DNA from: Engraulis encrasicolus
Lineage: Eukaryota > Chordata > Actinopteri > Clupeiformes > Engraulidae
Length of the DNA: 64,000 nucleotides
Direction of reading: 5' to 3'
Assembly: GCF_034702125.1 (NCBI RefSeq)
Contig: NC_085859.1
Coordinates: forward strand, 516,270-580,269
Position numbers and translations under genes: made by a program
In this document: positions 33,029 to 44,959 of the stretch, piece by piece
Layout: each line of letters starts with the position of its first letter
Numbering within the stretch: position 1 is the first letter of the stretch
The notes under the pieces: generated by a model
What the model was told of the DNA's origin: nothing
The model's input: only the letters and a program-made list of their open reading frames with translations
The model's database searches: none

Positions 33029-34100
33029 CCGTATTTTTCGGACCATAAGGTGCATATAAAATCATAAAATATTGTCAAAAACTGCCAGAGCGTCTTATAA
33101 GCCAGTGCGTCTAATGTGTTAAAAAAAATCATGGCCGCGACACTGTCGATATTTTATAACGACTTTGGGGGGAATCGGGTCTGCACGTTATGAAAAAAAT
33201 ACTTGTAATCAAGAGCGTCTCGGGGTAGGCTGTGTACAGTAGCCAGGTTACAATGGCACCTGTTAAGAATGATGTCTCTCTCTCTCTCTCTTGTGCGCGA
33301 ATTGCAAGCTGTTGCATATTATTTGCTCGATGCAGAGTTATGATGCTGTACGCGCTCTCGTTGACATGGTTGTGTGTGTACATGGTTGCATGCATTTGTA
33401 AGACGTTATTGCAGTAAAGCATGTGAAACGCGTGGAAGGGCCGTTGACTCCGCACTTCAACATCCGTTGCGATCGGCACAACAGTGATACTTATCAGAAA
33501 GCTACTGTGCCTACGCACAGACCCTATAGTTAAATTACAAACATTAGCGAACATTGAAAAAAGATCAGACAACGACCGTCGGATGAAAGCGGAGTTGAGA
33601 AGTTCCGCGAAAATGCATCGTCACGTCAGAGAAAGATGTTTGCTGTATACTGTGCGACCACACTACCACTATTTCATGACGCTGTGCCTGCGCGTGTGTG
33701 TGTGGGAGGGAGGGGAGGGAGAGACGCGGAGCAGATCTCGAGGGTCGTGACTCCTGAAATACCAGGCGATTCTTTTTCAATGTTCTATGAATCTGTTGCT
33801 GAATAGCCTACATTAAATGTGTTTAAACATTTGTTTTCTTTGAAAGAACATGCGTAAAATTCAGTGATGGCTTCATGTCATACTTTAAGAAACTGCTCGA
33901 AAACTATTCGGCAACGTTTGATATTGCGTGTATTCGACCACGCATTTGTGCATTCTTAACAACAACAGCATTAGTTATGAAATTATGAAATTAGTTATGA
34001 AGTGCGTCCTATGATGCAGTGCGTCTTGTGTGTGAAAAAAGTCACGGTCCTTGGTGGTGCGTCTTTTAACCCAGTGCGTCTTTTGGTCCCGAAAATACGG
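33029..34100. mobile_element. TA-flanked nonautonomous DNA transposon
   Basis: Inverted ends CCGTATTTTTCGGACC and GGTCCCGAAAATACGG lie between TA dinucleotides (33027-33028, 34101-34102). The words GTGCGTCT and CTTATAAGCC recur near both ends. TA target sites point to Tc1/mariner-type movement. The minus open frame at 33129-33572 matches nothing. Confidence 0.65.
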
Positions 34101-34385
34101 TAATTAGTGACGTTTGAAGCTTCAACAGTCACGTGACGAGTCGACTGAGTCGAAAGAGTTGTGCAGCATTGAAGTGATGCCTGCGATTTAAGGTTTGTAG
34201 GCTGAAGGATGCAGCGAATTCAGTGCAGATAGCGTAGTAAAATGAACAATGAGGAAATTGTGCCCTATGACAACTGTAATTTGGCTTTCAAAATGGAACA
34301 GTTAAAATAAAATGTCATTACATTAGGCTATATTGCATTTGTCTGTGAACACTTCAATGGTAGCCTTTTTCCTCTAGGAAAGGTG

Positions 34386-34460
34386 TGTCGCCGTGGTGTA
34401 GTGGATAGAGTGATGTGCTCCTACTCAAATGATCGCAAGTTCAATCCTTGATTCAGGTTA
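34386..34460 (+). mobile_element. tRNA-derived SINE head
   Basis: A box TGGTGTAGTGG (about 34395) and B box AGTTCAATCC (about 34439) at tRNA-like spacing. Not a complete tRNA. Confidence 0.6.
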
Positions 34461-36020
34461 GAGGTAATTAGGTGATTAAGATTGGTTTCTACATCATTTT
34501 AGCCGTTGTGGGATAAAATATTACTCCGGCTAACTGCAATGCAAAAAGTGGCAAATTGCTTATGACCAAGACATTTTATGTCCATTAGGCTATAACTCAT
34601 AGGCCTATCCGTCACATTTCAGAGATTAAAATGCACGCCGTTAATTTGTACTCGCAAAGTAAAGGCAAAGGCATTTTTTTTCAGGGGGTTTGGCCGCGGA
34701 AAGGCGCAAACTCCTCCCCCCTTAGCAACGGTTGCTTTATGAGTCAAGCTTTCACGTATTCCAGGTTCTCAGCATTAGAATGAATGGCATGCGACATGTT
34801 TTCACCCCTGTCAATTTCGGCTCTGCCCATAGAAATCACAAGCAATTTGTTGAGAAACAGCAAAATATAAGATAAAAGTTGACAAAAAGGTCTGCAACAG
34901 GCTAATGAAGGCTACATCCACAACATTATATGCTGTGTTTGTAGCCAGACAGATGAGATAGAGGGTAAAGCCTAGGTACCAATGTAAGAGGCAGACACCA
35001 GTACCTTTGTAGAACACAAGCAGCAGTGCTTATGTAGGCCCACAGCAGGGTAAGTCACTTATAACACGTTGCATTAAATCCACATGATCATATTTGTAGC
35101 ATTAAATCCATGTGATGGTAACAGGTGCCAAATGTAAACATTCCCACCTGTAGCGCTCCAGTCTATTGCTCCCACATCGTTGGCTTGGCTTGTTCAACAC
35201 ATTTGACCTCATGCAAGTGAAAGGCAACCCTTTGGAACCCCAATCCTCCAGAAGCTTCACACAGCAATGGCACAAATCAAATGATACCAAAATAAAACCA
35301 GTGCTTGAGTCATCTGTGGTTGCTGCAAAAGCAAAGGTGTTTCTAGAAGGTGTCTCTTACGGTCACTAGGAAACCAGTAAGCCTTCATTAAAGTTCAGTA
35401 AATAGATAAATAAATATTTCCAGTAATCTACAAATACATTGGCTACATTGCAAACAGTGGGAGTTAGAAAGAATTTCGTTGTAGGCCTACTGCCCTCCCC
35501 CCTGGAACTTCAATGTGACAGGTGACAGACTGGCTCTCCTACAAAGGCAGACAGAAACACCTGAGCTATTTGGTGCAAACCTCCTGTGGACATCACTGTT
35601 GTTGCAGACCACACATACCCTCTTGGAAGTGGCTTAAATCATCAGGTAATTCACCATGACATGAAATGGGTTAATGCATTTCAGAAAAAAATGAAAATAC
35701 ACAGGTCATGACAATAAGCTGGTATTTAATACACAATAACAAAATAATCAATACATAATACACAATAAATACACACAGGATCGCTGTTGACTGATTAAAT
35801 ATTGTGCTCACATTCTGTAAACTGATGTGGAATCTGAATGAATATTTTGTAACCATATACCTGTCTAAATGTCATCAGTGTCAATAACAGCTGACTACAC
35901 AAAGGAAGGTCTGGTGTGCCACTGTACTTAGATTATTTGAAATGTTGAACTCATACAAGGTATTAAACTGCTCATAGGTAAATCCAGCTCAGTAGCCTAC
36001 TGTAAATAGCCTATCACATC
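34461..36020. other. Spacer without a recognised gene
   Basis: Opposed open frames at 35102-35369 shadow each other and match nothing known to me. The rest is AT-rich DNA. Confidence 0.35.
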
Positions 36021-36026
36021 ACTTTC

Positions 36027-36206
36027 ATGCACAGACTCTGGTTTTAACACCAAAGTAGTGTGTGAATGAGAGTTTGTCTCTAAGTTGTTGGAGCTGGACA
36101 TCCGTCGCCTGTAGTTGTACGGTCAGCTTGGTTATCTCAGCCTTTTGAGTGGCCACCATGTCCCTCAACATCTGAAGCTCATCGCCATGATCAGTGGTGG
36201 GATCTG
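36027..36206 (-). CDS. Possible exon encoding a coiled coil
   Basis: After a TTATTTACAG acceptor (minus) the frame reads DHGDELQMLRDMVATQKA, EITKLTVQLQATDVQLQQL, a clear heptad pattern, and stops at TGA 36027-36025 after TRVCA. Short coiled coils like this precede the globular domain in fish C1q/TNF-like secreted proteins, but no such domain follows here. A Ser/Thr/Asn-rich stretch (EQLNTVEQSTSNTSAR) lies upstream beyond a CA microsatellite at about 36440-36490 and could be the previous exon. Weak call. Confidence 0.35.
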
Positions 36207-36287
36207 TAAATAACGAACAACAACAGGAAAAGTTAACAAACTGCATATAAACTCTCTCTCTCGCTCACACGCACGCACACGACCACG

Positions 36288-36442
<155 letters not shown>

Positions 36443-36627
36443 CACTGGTGTTTGAAGTACTTTGTTCCACGGTGTTTAGCTGTTCAGTGGAGTTTGAGCT
36501 CTCTCCTCATACCCTGTAAACAGTCAGTTTGACTTTCCATTACATTTTCATAGTAATACAAGGTTAACTGGTCTTGAATACTTAAACCCTGTTAGTTGCC
36601 CCTCTGTAGAACTGCGTAAATCAGACA

Positions 36628-36935
36628 TTACTTGCTGAATACGAAGTTCCAACTTCCACTTGCTTGTATATTGCTTTCTAAATGCAACGGGCAACTGATT
36701 GAGCACCTACAAGAGGTTTTCAGTGTGGATAAGGTCAGGAGACTGAGATTGCCAGTCCATGAATCACTTGCCCTTGAAGCCTTTGGGGGGTAACAAAATA
36801 ATTTGCTGAACCTTGCAAAGTGATTTGGAGCATTATCTAACATGAAAATGTATTTGTTCAACTGTACAAGATGTTTGATTTTCTGTTGAACCACACCCTG
36901 AAGTCCACCTCTAAAACGTTCACATAATTTGCTTA
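36628..36935 (-). pseudogene. Tc1-type transposase remnant
   Basis: Minus frames read LVQLNKYIFMLDNAPNHFAR, then in another frame DWQSQSPDLIHTENLL, matching the DNAPSH and SPDLNPIENLW blocks of Tc1 transposases. The second catalytic D is kept in the DNAPNH block and in the SPDL block N is replaced. Frameshifted and truncated. Confidence 0.65.
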
Positions 36936-36985
36936 ATTCAGTTTCACGTTAAAGACAAGAAAGCTCCCGCACACTGTTCACATTT

Positions 36986-37335
36986 CTTGTCTTTAACGTT
37001 GGTGACTCAAGGGTTCCACTCCTACGCACCTGACCAAAGGAAGTGTGCAAGAATTCTACACTTACTAAAAGAGTTAAAGCTAAATTCTGCAAATTGTGTG
37101 AAATTCTTGGAGGTGGATTTCAGGGTATGGTTCAACAGTAAATCAAACGCCTTGAAGAACAATTTTAGAAATTCATGTTATACAATGCTCCATCTCACTC
37201 AAGGTTCAAGGTTCAGCACATCATTCTCAACCCCAAAATGCTTCAAGAGGAAGCAATCCATGGGTTGACCATTGCAGTGTTCCTGTGGACCTCATCCACA
37301 TTGAAAGTAAAAGTTCTTGTAGGTGCTCAATCAGT
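36986..37335 (+). pseudogene. Inverted second copy of the Tc1 remnant
   Basis: The forward strand here is homologous to the minus strand of 36640-36935: GGTGGATTTCAGGGT..GGTTCAACAG, a NAPSH block (LYNAPSHSR) and VDLIHIES for the SPDL block. Between the copies a hairpin is formed by AACGTTAAAGACAAGAAA (as GTTAAAGACAAGAAA at about 36948) and TTTCTTGTCTTTAACGTT (36984-37001). Confidence 0.6.
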
Positions 37336-37617
37336 GCCAAATCAGAGAGTTTTCCCAGGCATTGCTTCTTGCTTGTGTGTTGCAATAAATAAGCAAGAAA
37401 AAATGCCAGGGACAACCCACCCCTTTGCACACCCCCGTCATGTACACCACACTGAAGATATGTTACTACTCAGTGAAACACAAAGCAGCTCCAATTTCTT
37501 TAGCCTATATTACACACTACACAAATTCCCCTGACACAAGTATTGTAGGAATCACTTATCAATTCTGCTAAATGTGAAGTCAAGTGAGAGTACAGTACGC
37601 ATACTCAATCCATCCAG

Positions 37618-37875
37618 ACTGGCACTGTCTTGGATTGGCTCTTCGGTGCTCTGGATCGTTTGGAATCTGACCAGCTGAAGAGGTTCAAGGCCTACTTGTC
37701 GGAGAAGGGGACCTTGGAACATTTTGAGCCTATTCCCAGAGGACAGCTGGAGCGGTGTGATGAGACAGACCTGGCCTCTAAGATGAAGGAGAGGTATGGG
37801 GAAGAAGGGGCTGTGAGAATGACTCTGGCCATCCTGAGGAAAATGGAGCTCAACGACCTTGCCAACAGACTGGAG
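37618..37875 (+). CDS. Pyrin-domain (PYD) exon
   Basis: The frame reads LDWLFGALDRLESDQLKRFK, AYLSEKG, FEPIPRGQLERCDETDLASK, MKERYGEEGAVRMTLAIL and RKMELNDLANRLE, then donor GTAACA. This has the six-helix pattern of the death-fold pyrin domain found in fish NLR and ASC-like proteins: DxLxxxELKRFKxxL, then IPxxxLE..D..DLA..M...YGEE.AV, and L..M..NDLA..L. About 84 residues, a full domain. There is no in-frame ATG: an AG at 37616-37617 gives an acceptor with an in-frame start. No partner exon (NACHT, CARD, FISNA) is visible. It is either one exon of a gene with very large introns or a stranded copy. Confidence 0.75.
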
Positions 37876-37934
37876 GTAACATGCACAGTTATACACAGAG
37901 AGAGACACAGACACACACAGACACACACACACAC

Positions 37935-39650
37935 TAGAGTTCTCAACGGGTCGGGTCAGCCCGAAAAACCCGACGGGCCCTTTGGGTTCGGGCCGGGTTC
38001 GGGTCGAAAATATAAGCATATGGCTCGGGTCGGTTCGGTCCGCGGGCTCAATCTTTTCCGCCCAGTGGAAAAAAAAACAGTTCTGCTGTTTACCGTGAAT
38101 CATTGCGAATTTCCCCTTGATGGGTCAGTAAAGCTAGACCCATCTAAATATATGTAGGCCTGCGTAACGAAGGTCTGGCAGGCTGCTGCATGCAACCTTG
38201 CGCAGTGCTTAATTTACCAGAACGCAAAACAAACATCACATCACAGCGATGATGAGTTGGAAAGAGGTCCTGGAACGAACAGAAAAACTACATTGGCTAC
38301 AATTACGCAAACTAATAAAAACGGGAAAAAAGTTATTAGATGCAATTTTAACGATATTGAGTCCCATGTCAGCTCATGGAACCATACTTTTGTTTCTTAA
38401 TACAAGGGACGGTTGGCAATCCAATGACTATTTTAAACAACAGCCATAGTAGGCCTAGCATATTAAATGCTGTAGGCCTAATGACAACAACCAATATTTT
38501 TAGTTTGATCGCTAACTTTATTGCTTAGTAGTCTCAGCAAATGCAGTGCATGGAAATTATGTTTTCCCCATGAGGTGAAACGAAACCGAAGCGGTCTTCT
38601 ACATAGGCTATACTAGAAAGGACAGTGGCTTTCCAATTAGGTTATCCTTTCCACGTATTCACACAACGTTGGCATATGCGTATTAAACGTTAAATCCACG
38701 CTTTGTTGGCGACTTTGTTGCATATAATTTGGCTAATCCGCATGTGCTGTTGCGATATGCCACTTCACTATTTAAATGGCTCGTGCACCGATGGTAAGCA
38801 AGCGGCAGCGAAGGTGCCGGTAGACTTGGCTTTTCACACTGACTGTCTGCTCGCGCTGCGGTCTGGTTGAAAATCCCCTCCGCAAATGTTTTATTTGGAG
38901 CGTGTAGGCCCTGTTTGAATGAAATATCACCTTGTCTTTGCTGTTTTCGTGCTCAAATTGACTTTTAAGCAACTGTCGGGTCTTGGGGCGCACACACATG
39001 CGGAGCGCTCGCCAGCCGAGGAAGATCTCATCCTCTCACCTATCTGTCTTTTTTTGCTACATGGCTGATCAATGCACCAACCGTAGCCCAGGTGCCACTA
39101 GAAATTAGTATGTCCAAAACCTTGTGTGCCGACCAAAATTTTATGAAACTTTTAAACAATGTTTGGCACAGCCAGGCTTTCCATCTCATCCACGCATATG
39201 AACAAACAAGGAGGGAGGGGCAACTTCACGTAGCCTACATTTAATCAGATACACGGGGTGGAAATGTAGTAAGCCTACATTTAGAAGTCAAAACAAAAGG
39301 TGCATATTGTTGTTGCCGTGAAGAGGCGGTTATTGAAATCGCGCTGTGGATGATTCTGCTTAAATAGCAAGAACGTTTCCCCATTTCATATTATGTTTCT
39401 ATTGTGGAAAATATCTTTTCACTAGGTTTTTAAGTGGGTTATGCAATTTACTGCACATAAGTGCCCTTAGACCCACCACAACCCGTCATTCTCCATAGGA
39501 TAACGTGGGGAAACTCGACCCCCGACTTCGGGCCTCGGGCCGGGTTCGGTTAGATAATTCTAGTGATGTGTCGGGTAACATCGGGCTCGGGCTTTAAAAG
39601 CCACGGGCCGGGTAGGGTCGGGTTGACATTTTCAGGCCCGTTGAGAACTC

Positions 39651-39652
<2 letters not shown>
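37935..39652. mobile_element. hAT-type element inserted in a CA microsatellite
   Basis: Inverted ends TAGAGTTCTCAACGGG and CCCGTTGAGAACTCTA. CA repeats abut both sides, so an ACACACAC duplication is possible but cannot be proved. Both subterminal regions are rich in CGGGTCGGG/CGGGCCGGG words. No transposase was seen; the forward frame at 38249-38449 and the minus frame at 38772-38999 match nothing. Confidence 0.65.

Positions 39653-39719
<67 letters not shown>
39653..39719. repeat. (CA)n microsatellite
   Basis: About 33 CA units; continuous with the short CA tract at 37908-37934 before the insertion. Confidence 0.95.
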
Positions 39720-39721
<2 letters not shown>

Positions 39722-39799
39722 TTTCTATTAGTAATATAACCACATCAACCTTATTTGTCTTGTAAGATTATTTTGCATTGTTTATACAAACACGCTATA

Positions 39800-41461
39800 C
39801 AGTTAGGGCCATAAATATTTGGACATCTACACAATTTTCATCTTTTTGGTGCTGTACACCATCCCAATGGATTTGAAATGAAACAAACGAGATGTACATT
39901 AACAGCAGACTTTCAGCTTTAATATGGGGGTGTTTGCGTCCAAATCGAGTGAACTGTGAAGGAATTATGACATTTTCTATCAGTGCCACCCCATTTTTAA
40001 GGGACCAAAAGTAATTGGACAGTCTAGTATTTATACATCAAACTTTCATTTTTTAATTATTTGGTTGCAAATACTTTCCAGTCAGTTACAGCCTGTAATT
40101 TGCAATCCATAGACATCAATAGACACTTGGTTTTATCTCTGGTGATGCTATGGTGAGCTCTCTATTGCAACAGTCTTCAGTTCCTGCTTATTCTTAGGGT
40201 ATTTTCCCTTCCGTTTTGCCTCCAGCAAGTGAAATGCTTGCTCAACTGTACTCAGATGAGGTGATTGACTGGGCCATTGAATAATATTCCACTTTTTTGG
40301 GGTAGAAATGGCTTAGTGGCTTTCAGATGAAGCTTTGGGTCATTGTCCATCTGCACTGTAAAGCATTGTCCAATGAGTTCAAAACCATTAGGTTTAATAT
40401 GACATGATAATATAGCCAGAAAATCTTCAGAATTCATCCTCTGGCTTTTGTCTGTAGTCCTCATCATCAATAAATACAAGGGGAAAATAGTACTGACAGA
40501 TATGCATGCCCACACCATGACACTACCACCACCATGATTCACTGATTGGGTGGTATGCTTTGAATCATGAGCAGTTCCTTCCCTTCTCTATACTCCTTTC
40601 TTCCCATTACCCTTGTACAAGATGGTTTTCGTCTCCTCTGTCCATAGGATGCAGCTCAAGACCTGTAAAGTCTTTTTAAGACCTTGTTTGGCAAAGCCAA
40701 ATCTGGTATTGCTATTTCTGATGCAATCAATAATTTACATCTTTTAGTAAACCCTCTGTATTTCCTATGGTGAAGTGTTCCTCAATGTTCTTGATCTTTT
40801 TCTTGATTGTTGCCTTGGACATGTATCCACCGTTCACCTGGACACTGTTCTACATCTGGCCAACTGTTGGGAGATGGGTTTTTGGTCACCAGATATAGAA
40901 TATTGTCTGTCATCCACAGCATTTGTCTCAATGTCTGCCAGGTAATTTGGTGTTGCTCTGGTATTTTTTTTTTTTCCAACATTCTGAACTCTTGAATTAG
41001 TCATATTCAATGTTTCCCCATCTCTCAAATGGATTTGTTTTTATTTTTTTCAACCTTATGATGGCTTGTATCACTGATGGTGACAGGTGGACTTTGGATC
41101 TCATGGATATTCCGTAAAAATATATGGAAATGCAAATGGAACACTTCAAATGAACTCTAAGACCTTGTATTGACATCTTGGTGATGGTGTAGTAAGGGAA
41201 TATCACACATCTGACTGGAAAATAGCTGAGAAGCCTACTGTCCAATTACTTTTGATCCCTTGAAAAGTGGGCAACACACACAAAAAACGTTGCTATTTCA
41301 TTCCTGTTTATGTGATATGGATTTTAACACCCTCACATTAACGCTGAGAGTCTACAGTTAATGCACAGCTTGTTTGTTTTATTTCAAATCCATTGTGGTG
41401 GGGTATAGGGTGGAAAAGGATGATGATTGTGTTGCTGTCCAAATACTTCTGGCCCTAACTG
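39800..41461 (-). mobile_element. Tc1-type transposon, 1.66 kb, with broken transposase
   Basis: Ends CAGTTAGGGCCATAAATATT and CTTCTGGCCCTAACTG are inverted and flanked by TA. On the minus strand the transposase runs from about 41040 to 40100: TKNPxLT-like region, then MNHGGGSVMVWACIS, MNSEDFLAILSCHIKPNGF, MDNDPKLHLKATKPFL (the DNDPKH block, catalytic D kept) and after a frameshift WPSQSP-like and VEQAFHLLEAK. Several stops and shifts make it inactive. The length is normal for Tc1. Confidence 0.85.
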
Positions 41462-41490
41462 TACATACACAGATTTTTATTAGTAATATA

Positions 41491-42912
41491 TAGGGATGTC
41501 CCGATCCGGTATCTGGATCGGATTGGCCGCCAATATAGGCAAAAAATGTGTATCAGGATCGGATCGGCAAGCACGAAAAAATCCGATCCAGAATCAAGTT
41601 TTTTTTAAAGTCCGGTCCGTGTTTTCCGGCTCACCCGCAATCCATTCCAGTTTTTACTGTGGTTGTTCTTAAACTCCGGTCCGCATTTTCCAGCACACCT
41701 TCAGCTCTCGTCAGCACACACGTGGGAGCAACTGCTTAGCTCTCATTCGGCTCTCACAAGCGCAGGCAACGTACGTTTTTCAGTCTGTTTCAAAAAGCTT
41801 TAAACTGTCCTGACACACAGAATTGCGCGCTTCATGCCACTCTGCCTGCGTTTCAGATGGCATTTCGGTAACAAGCACTAATGTTTTGCTACAAACACTG
41901 AAAGTTCAGATTTCACATGCTTCTCTCCGAGGCACCGCTTTCCTCTCATCCCCCAATGTTTGTTGCCCAGCCACTACCGCTCCCTTTCTGTCCCATGACG
42001 TGTATGTGTACGCCTGTGAGTGTGTGTGTGTTTCATGGACAATGCCGTCTTGCTAAAATGCTAAGCAGATGTTAAATTAAGGATGTGCTAATTCACATGG
42101 AGGAGCAAAAGCATACGGTAGAAAATGGTATTGTTAAATGTTATTGTGTCCACTGACCTGAGAAAATAAATATTATAGTAGCCTACTCGACAGTGGTTGT
42201 GTCCAAATTAGTTTATGATTTATTTTAGCTATTTATTTAATTCCATGTTGATTAATTTGTAGCAGTTGTTTAGTTGTGATTGTTGATTATTGGCATTAAT
42301 CTAGGCTGTATTAGGCTACCTATGGCATAATGATGGAGGATCTTAGGCTACTTTGGGCATATGAGAGGGCCTACTAGCCTACTGTGTGTCTTGGAATTTT
42401 CTTTACTTTTTTGTCTATGTTAAATGTAAACTCGTCCTGAATTGTCAACATGCTGGCAGCCTACAGAAAAAATCCACCTTTGCATGGAAAACAGATGAAT
42501 ACTTCAACTGCTTGAATAAGCATTCACTTACAGTTTAGAATATTATTTGCACTGATGGATTTTCAATTGTTGCCTTCGAATCTGATTCAAGAGTAGAGCA
42601 CTGGTGTTTGGTGCACATTTTTATTTGTGTAGTTAATTGACTATTATTTTGCCTAATTTGTATTTAACAGGTTTCTCAGTACAAACCATTGTGTATTACT
42701 CAAATTCACCTAATTCAGCTGGATAGTTGTTATCAAGAGTAAACCCCTTTTCACCATGAGTGTGACAAGAAAGTAAGTAGGCTAAATAACTTTCAATTTA
42801 AATACTCCGATAGGCCGGTATCGGTATCGGCCGGTATCGGTATCGGATCGGAAGTGAAATAAAATATCGGTATCGGATCGGAAGTGCAAAAACCTGGATC
42901 GGGACATCTCTA
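41491..42912. mobile_element. Nonautonomous hAT-type element
   Basis: Ends TAGGGATGTCCCGATCC and GGATCGGGACATCTCTA are inverted. TAGTAATA (left) and TAGTAAGT (right) may be a worn 8-bp duplication. Subterminal GGATCGGATCGG and GGTATCGG repeats fill both ends. The interior has no recognised coding sequence. Confidence 0.7.
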
Positions 42913-43320
42913 GTAAGTCAGATTTGTAATATGTAATATGTAATATGTAAAATTATTGTTTATTCAATGTCTATACTGTCTATGTCCTTACCTAGATTAG
43001 TCTATGTCTGCATGGGAAAGGAAGAAATGTAATTTCAAATTCTTTGTCTGACCAGTGCATGTAAAGAAATTGACAATAAAACCAACTTGAACTTCAACTT
43101 GAACTTGAATTTCAAAAGGAATCAGCTTGAAATGCTTCAACAGTAATGCTTCTGAAATCTTTCTATCCATCATTGAGCCCCTTTTGACCATGTTGCTTGA
43201 AAATTGCAGGGATCCACCGCCTTGACAGGCCAGTGAGAGGAGTTTCAGGAGCTGCAGGATTCCTCTTGTACTGTTTTAAGGCTGACAAGAACGGTGCCGG
43301 TGCCCGTTCCCTCACCAGTT
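42913..43320 (+). mobile_element. LINE 3' tail (42965-43110) and short repeats
   Basis: Near-identical to 19790-19915, ending GACAATAAAACCAACTTGAA followed by CTTGAACTT repeats. A small TAATATG triplet array (42925-42950) precedes it. The rest of the stretch is unassigned. Confidence 0.55.
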
Positions 43321-43500
43321 AGGTTCAGAACTAAAACGATTACGTTCCGTGTTTACTCGCATTTATATCATTTAGAACTAGTTATATTCAGAACTGAAGC
43401 GATTACGTTCCGCATTTATACCGTTCAGAACTGAAGCGATTGCTTCCCACATTTATATCATTCAGAACTAAAACGCTTACTTCTCGCATTCATCTCGTGC
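43321..43500. repeat. Degenerate minisatellite, unit about 45-60 bp
   Basis: Four units of the form TTCAGAACTRAARCGATTACGT plus a CGCATTTATA part. Confidence 0.75.
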
Positions 43501-43849
43501 CTTGAACTTTTCTGTACGTGACCATTTGTTTCCCGTCAGAGCAGATGCTCACAGGCTTCGTCTTGGTGTGCCCTGGTCAAGAGATGATGGATGCAGAGGG
43601 CATCGGCAGTAAGGGAGACTACTGTGAAATTACCAATCCAATGTACTGTATGTCATCCTATGTACTGTATGTCATTGTGATACTGCACACCACGTTATGC
43701 CTCACCTTCATCAAGGTGACACCATACCACAGGCTATATTCACCAGTCTAGGTGGCACCACACCGTGGTCGATATTCACCACAGTCAAGGTGACAGCTGA
43801 ATGGGTCCCCTGGAGAGTAGTATTGCATCATGCTCAGGCACCTCAGTCA

Positions 43850-44440
43850 TGGAGGAGGATGGGGGACAGTAGAGTACCATGGAGGAAGATGGGGGACAGT
43901 AGAGTACCTTGCAGGAGGATGGGGGACAGTAGAGTACCATGCAGGATGATGGGGGACAGTAGAGTACCATGGAGGAGGATGGGGGACAGTAGAGTACCAT
44001 GCAGGATGATGGGGGACAGTAGAGTACCATGGAGGCGGATGGGGGACAGTAGAGTACTATGGAGGAGGATGGGGAACAGTAGAGTACCATGGAGGAGGAT
44101 GGGGGACAGTAGAGTACCATGCAGGATGATGGGGGACAGTATAGTACCATGGAGGAGGATGGGGGACAGTATAGTACCATGGAAGAGGATGGGGGACAGT
44201 AGAGTACTATGGAAGAGGATGGGGAACAGTAGAGTACCATGGAGGAGGATGGGGGGCAGTAGGGTACCTTGCTCAGGGTACCTTGGTCATGAAGGAGGAT
44301 GGGGGACAGTACAGTAACTCACTCAGGATACCCCAGTCATGGAGAAGGATGGGGGACAGTAGATTACCATGGAGGAGGATGGGGACAGTAGAGTACCATG
44401 GAGGAGGATGGGGGACAGCATCTTGCTCAGGGAACCCCAG
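43850..44440. repeat. 30-bp minisatellite
   Basis: About 17-19 copies of a GGAGGAGGATGGGGGACAGT plus AGAGTACCAT unit. Because 30 is divisible by three, long open frames appear on both strands (PWRRMGDSRV one way, MVLYCPPSSS the other). They are by-products of the repeat. Confidence 0.93.
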
Positions 44441-44644
44441 TCATTGAGGTGCATGGGGACAGCTGGCACTTCACTCCACCCCCACTGTAGATGTCAGATA
44501 TTTAACTGTCAATCCTCGGGCTACAGACTTGATTCCTTAAATGCTTGCCCATGATTTCCCACAATATAAATATAAAAAATGTATAAAAATATGTTCATTA
44601 TTCACCTTACAGATAGTATTATTTGAGTTGTATTGTTGATTTTA

Positions 44645-44925
44645 CTGACTTTACTTACTTAGTCCTCGCTGTGCCTAGTGGCACATAGGGCAAGGACAAA
44701 GGATCTCCACTCATCTCTGTTGTTGGCCTTCTTCTCGATGGTGCTACAGTTAAGGAATCTCTCCTTCATTTCGCCTTCAATGGTTCTCCTCCAGGATGTC
44801 TTTGGTCTCCCTCTCCTGCGCTTTCCTTCTGGTGTGTGTGACTCTTGTGACGTCGTCCTGTGGTTTTCTGAGTAGGTGTCCAAGCCATTTCCACCGTCTG
44901 CAAATTAGAAGGGTCTCCATGTCTG
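44645..44925 (-). pseudogene. C-terminal end of an RTE-type LINE
   Basis: The minus strand reads RRWKWLGHLLRKP, then in a shifted frame HTPEGKRRRGRPKTSWRRTI, EGEMKE, NRDEWRSFVLALCATRHSED and stop. This is the standard RTE-like C-terminus. It is 5'-truncated and has one frameshift. Confidence 0.75.
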
Positions 44926-44959
44926 TGCATCCCGTAATAATAGTAATAATAATAATAAT

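Noticed and set aside
33129..33572. 147-residue minus open frame
   Set aside because: Lies inside a nonautonomous TA-flanked element and shows no domain I recognise.
37552..38103. 183-residue minus open frame
   Set aside because: Antisense shadow of the pyrin-domain exon plus the neighbouring element.
43697..44317. Long open frames (206 residues forward, 151 reverse)
   Set aside because: Both are readings of the 30-bp minisatellite; the same unit read in each direction.
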